From assembly GCA_963693365.1 (NCBI GenBank), contig CAVNZM010000008.1, positions 7,936,001-8,000,000 of the forward strand: DNA of 64,000 nt. The letters are read 5' to 3'. This DNA is from Amoebidium appalachense (taxonomy: Eukaryota; Ichthyosporea). The notes under the pieces were generated by a model that was not told where the DNA came from, searched no databases, and was given only the letters and a program-made list of their open reading frames with translations. This document shows, piece after piece, positions 63,646 to 64,000 of this stretch (the first letter of the stretch is position 1; each line of letters starts with the position of its first letter). The position numbers and the translations under genes are program-made.

Positions 63646-64000
63646 TCCAAATCCAGGGCGTTGCACACCGAGACCAGGTTTGCCCTTGCGCAGTCCAGCA
63701 CGAAGGCCGCCAGCTCGGAGTAGTCGTGGGGCGGCGGCTGGCTCTGCGCGGCCAGCAGCAGCGAGTGGTAGCGCTCGCGGGACCTGCGGTCTGTGTACAA
63801 CGAGAGGGGAACGGCAATATAGGGCGAGAGCAGCACGCTGACCAACAGACGGGCGACGCGCCCGTTGCCGTTGCTGAACGGGTGGATGTAGAGGAACTCC
63901 CCGAGGAAACGGGCGGCGACCTGTATGGCACCGAGAACGTCATTGCAGCCTTGGAGTTCGGTGCGTGTACTTTCGAACAGACGCTTGAGAGCCTCTTCGA
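63642..64000 (-). CDS. Fic-domain protein, C-terminal 118 residues (5' end outside window)
   Basis: Fic enzymes transfer AMP or related groups onto Ser/Thr/Tyr of target proteins. The visible part has LGEFLYIHPFSNGNGRVARL with the complete active motif HPFxxGNGR, then the helix LLVSVLLSPYIAVPLSL and RERYHSLLLAAQ, as in Fic/DOC folds. The stop TGA (63644-63642) overlaps the patatin ATG by four bases. Any inhibitory (S/T)xxxE(G/N) helix would lie N-terminal, off the edge. Confidence 0.88.
   Translation of the reverse strand, partial: EEALKRLFESTRTELQGCNDVLGAIQVAARFLGEFLYIHPFSNGNGRVARLLVSVLLSPYIAVPLSLYTDRRSRERYHSLLLAAQSQPPPHDYSELAAFVLDCARANLVSVCNALDLE

Noticed and set aside
62274-63943. Arg/Ser-rich minus-strand frames of 290-368 codons over the patatin and Fic genes
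   Set aside because: Shadow frames of the two genes; no motifs.

Overview
The window is nuclear DNA of a eukaryotic microbe whose lineage cannot be fixed from sequence alone. It has two parts of very different character.

Positions 1-46.4 kb hold spliced cellular genes with long introns packed with homopolymeric G/C runs, (CA/TG)n, (GA/CT)n, (AT)n and (GGGA)n tracts. I reconstructed exons by hand from splice consensus, conserved protein sequence and codon-phase continuity. They give: (i) the first 16 exons (518 codons) of a UTP4/cirhin orthologue on the minus strand (13468 to 775; its 3' end lies left of the window); (ii) a two-exon unknown protein (22946 to 20473, minus); (iii) a seven-exon, 310-residue RGS-domain protein (34847 to 26073, minus); (iv) an F-box/leucine-rich-repeat gene on the plus strand (36943-41225) with a frame break and an in-frame stop; (v) weaker pieces: a first exon at 46359, a small intronless ORF at 18518, and a 3' fragment of a probable LINE ending in A58 at 16621. 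A dispersed repeat of about 300-390 bp, headed by a G-run, occurs at least 13 times here, nearly always in the same orientation.

Positions 46.4-49.8 kb form a boundary zone: two tiny palindromic insertions with 8-9 bp direct duplications, a 55-bp GC-rich tandem array and a ten-copy 92-bp tandem array.

Positions 49.8-64 kb are dense, intronless and sometimes overlapping: small coiled-coil proteins with basic/acidic tails, a double-MYND protein with an internal duplication, an SF3 (D5-like, DUF5906-type) helicase, C2H2 zinc-finger proteins, a PD-(D/E)XK nuclease sharing a C-terminal domain with the helicase, a patatin-like lipase and a Fic protein. Six of these genes have a TATA-type box 50-100 bp before the ATG, three promoter regions carry clusters of ATTGG/CCAAT boxes, and two genes have AATAAA overlapping the stop codon. 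I read this block as an endogenised DNA-virus-like element. No capsid or DNA polymerase gene is visible, so its class is open. The helicase and nuclease would act on DNA; the zinc-finger, MYND and coiled-coil proteins look like nuclear regulators; patatin and Fic look like host-modifying enzymes.
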